A stretch of 12,952 bases of DNA from Candidatus Pacearchaeota archaeon (lineage in GTDB: Archaea > Nanoarchaeota > Nanoarchaeia > Pacearchaeales > GW2011-AR1). The first letter of the stretch is position 1. Every line of letters begins with the position of its first letter. The stretch is from positions 1 to 12,952 of the forward strand of contig NZAS01000120.1 of assembly GCA_002686195.1 (NCBI GenBank). Reading direction: 5' to 3'. Under the pieces are notes generated by a model. The model was not told where the DNA came from, did no database searches, and saw only the letters and a list, made by a program, of their open reading frames with translations. Below are positions 12,764 through 12,952 of the stretch, piece by piece. The position numbers were made by a program, and so were the translations under genes.

Positions 12764-12952
12764 GCTTATTTTTCAATATTTCACGAAAAACTTTCACATC
12801 AACATCGAGAAACCCAATATATTTATGACACAAATTTCGTGTTTCTGGCCACATGATGTCATCTTCAATCTGTCTATCAAATTGTGGAAAGAAATTCAAA
12901 ATCTGGTTCACTATCACGAAAGTTTCCAACGATATATCCCCACGATAATACA
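12753..12952 (-). CDS. gp59: Helicase loader gp59, C-terminal 65 residues (5' end outside window)
   Basis: The frame is open from the right edge to TGA 12753-12755. The residues YYRGDISLETFVIVNQILNF, then FPQFDRQIEDDIMWPETRN and KYIGFLDVDVKVFREIL, align with my recollection of the T4 gp59 C-terminus (ISFETFILLDSFLN, then DKHDEQTDNLVWNN, then AKNVFIETVKS). gp59 loads the gp41 helicase on gp32-coated forks. In T4, gene 59 also lies directly upstream of gene 32 on the same strand, which supports the call. The 3' end contains the -35 box of the gp32 promoter. Confidence 0.82.
   Translation of the reverse strand, partial: YYRGDISLETFVIVNQILNFFPQFDRQIEDDIMWPETRNLCHKYIGFLDVDVKVFREILKNKLDI

Noticed and set aside
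1..12952. tRNA genes, CRISPR arrays, insertion sequences, attachment sites
   Set aside because: I saw no cloverleaf, no spaced repeats, no transposase and no terminal inverted repeats anywhere in the window.

Overview
The window is a piece of the structural and replication core of a T4-like (Tevenvirinae/marine T4-like) myovirus genome. I base this on recognisable homologues of T4 gp5, gp27, gp53, gp48, gp4, a gp54/gp19-family tube protein, gp26, a tape measure, gp32 and gp59, and on T4-type late promoters (TATAAATA). The DNA is AT-rich and tightly packed, with many overlapping stop/start codons, and has no tRNA or mobile element that I can see. The style (gp5 without lysozyme, adjacent P-loop protein, short gp54-like protein) resembles marine T4-like phages. 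The host cannot be named from this sequence.

Layout. (1) 1-5440, leftward: gp48 (tube cap), gp53 (wedge), gp27 (hub, interrupted by an in-frame TGA), a P-loop kinase-like protein, a 52-residue basic protein with a GTG start, and gp5 (runs off the left edge). (2) 5441-5494: a 54-bp divergent control region with two back-to-back late promoters. (3) 5495-11689, rightward: gp4 (head completion, TnsA-like nuclease motif), a conserved 185-aa structural protein (possibly gp2), a gp54/gp19-family tube protein with a Lys-rich repeat tail, gp26 with a -1 frameshift extension, a Trp-rich small ORF lacking a standard start, a membrane protein with an MscS-like beta domain, and an 835-aa tape measure. (4) 11690-11788: convergent terminator hairpin. 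(5) 11789-12952, leftward: gp32 (ssDNA-binding) behind a consensus sigma70 promoter, and the C-terminus of gp59 (helicase loader).

Regions 1 and 3 together encode the baseplate hub and tail-tube initiation set plus head completion, and appear to be late-transcribed from phage sigma-factor promoters. Region 5 is DNA replication and appears to use a host-type early promoter. The most striking observations are: a complete -1 programmed frameshift signal (two overlapping slippery heptamers, a 6-nt spacer, an 11-bp hairpin) at the end of gp26, placed upstream of the tape measure as in lambda G/GT-H; late promoters positioned so that the mRNA starts on the A of the ATG for two genes (leaderless mRNAs); an MscS-like protein inside the tail operon; a gp32 that has lost all zinc-binding cysteines; and the hub gene gp27 split by a single TGA.
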